Origin: Planctomycetota bacterium
GTDB lineage: Bacteria > Planctomycetota > Phycisphaerae > FEN-1346
Assembly: GCA_026386995.1 (NCBI GenBank)
Contig: JAPLMO010000217.1
Coordinates: forward strand, 1-5,876
Reading direction: 5' to 3'
Length of the DNA stretch: 5,876 bases
Under the pieces are notes generated by a model. That model saw only the letters and a list, made by a program, of their open reading frames with translations. It was not told where the DNA came from and did not search any database. Of this stretch, positions 5,740 to 5,876 are shown one piece after another. The position numbers and the translations under genes are program-made. Position 1 is the stretch's first letter. The number at the start of each line of letters is the position of its first letter.

Positions 5740-5876
5740 TGTCAAGGCCCATTAAAAATGTCCGGGGTCCTGACCCAGTAGAAATGTCCGGTCTTGGCGT
5801 TTCTGTTTGAAGGATTTTCTCCAGGGATGCTCCGGGCCTGGACGGTAGGGTTCGTGGTCGGTAGGATGAGGCGAGC
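5740..5876. mobile_element. Possible end of an insertion sequence with tandem subterminal repeats, cut by the window edge
   Basis: Two copies of a 17-base repeat lie 26 bases apart: CCATTAAAAATGTCCGG (5749-5765) and CCAGTAGAAATGTCCGG (5775-5791), matching at 15 of 17 positions. Tandem AAATGTCC-type repeats just inside a TGT end are, from memory, typical of DDE-integrase insertion sequences, where they bind the transposase. A TGTCAAGG at 5740 would fit as the outer end. No transposase gene can be read in the remaining 85 bases; an ATG at 5828 opens a short frame running off the edge, but it is not recognisable. The call therefore rests on the repeats alone, and the matching other end is outside the window. 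Confidence 0.35.

Noticed and set aside
5828..5876. Start of a transposase or other gene at the right edge (ATG at 5828)
   Set aside because: Only 16 codons are visible, with no recognisable motif and no convincing ribosome site, so it is not called as a gene.

Overview
The window is a high-GC bacterial chromosomal segment, probably from an environmental or metagenome-assembled genome. Ordinary housekeeping genes are separated by unusually palindrome-rich intergenic DNA. The organism cannot be named from this sequence. High GC, a secreted HEAT-repeat protein coupled to an lgt-like gene, and an Lgt with a Cys-rich GCFLNGCCYG motif would fit Planctomycetota or a related lineage, but that is a weak inference.

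Layout. Positions 2-1270 (+) hold the C-terminal half of an ATP-dependent Lon protease, cut by the left edge. Its first 165 bases are AT-rich, with codon use unlike everything after them. Positions 1271-1444 are a convergent intergenic gap with a nested palindrome. On the minus strand, reading right to left, come panC (5654-4803), panD (4669-4313), an lgt-like gene that appears to lack its normal N-terminus (4044-3127), and a secreted HEAT-repeat protein (3130-1445). The last two overlap by four bases (ATGA). A good sigma-70-type promoter (TTGTGT, 17 bp, TATAAT) lies just upstream of panC. The right end (about 5740-5876) has tandem AAATGTCCGG repeats that look like the subterminal repeats of an insertion sequence, but no transposase gene is visible.

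How the genes work together. PanD makes beta-alanine from aspartate and PanC condenses it with pantoate to give pantothenate, the coenzyme A precursor; the pair is probably co-transcribed. The lgt-like membrane protein and the exported HEAT protein form a second, translationally coupled pair concerned with the cell envelope. Lon is an independent cytoplasmic protein-quality-control protease.

The most interesting structure is non-coding. Three intergenic gaps each contain a different element built the same way: two short hairpins in inverted orientation, which together make a larger palindrome (1332-1411, 4170-4248, 4706-4767). This is the architecture of REP/BIME-type elements. In the panC-panD element the differences between the two halves are compensatory, so each small hairpin stays perfectly paired. 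No new enzyme system, CRISPR array, tRNA or rRNA was seen.
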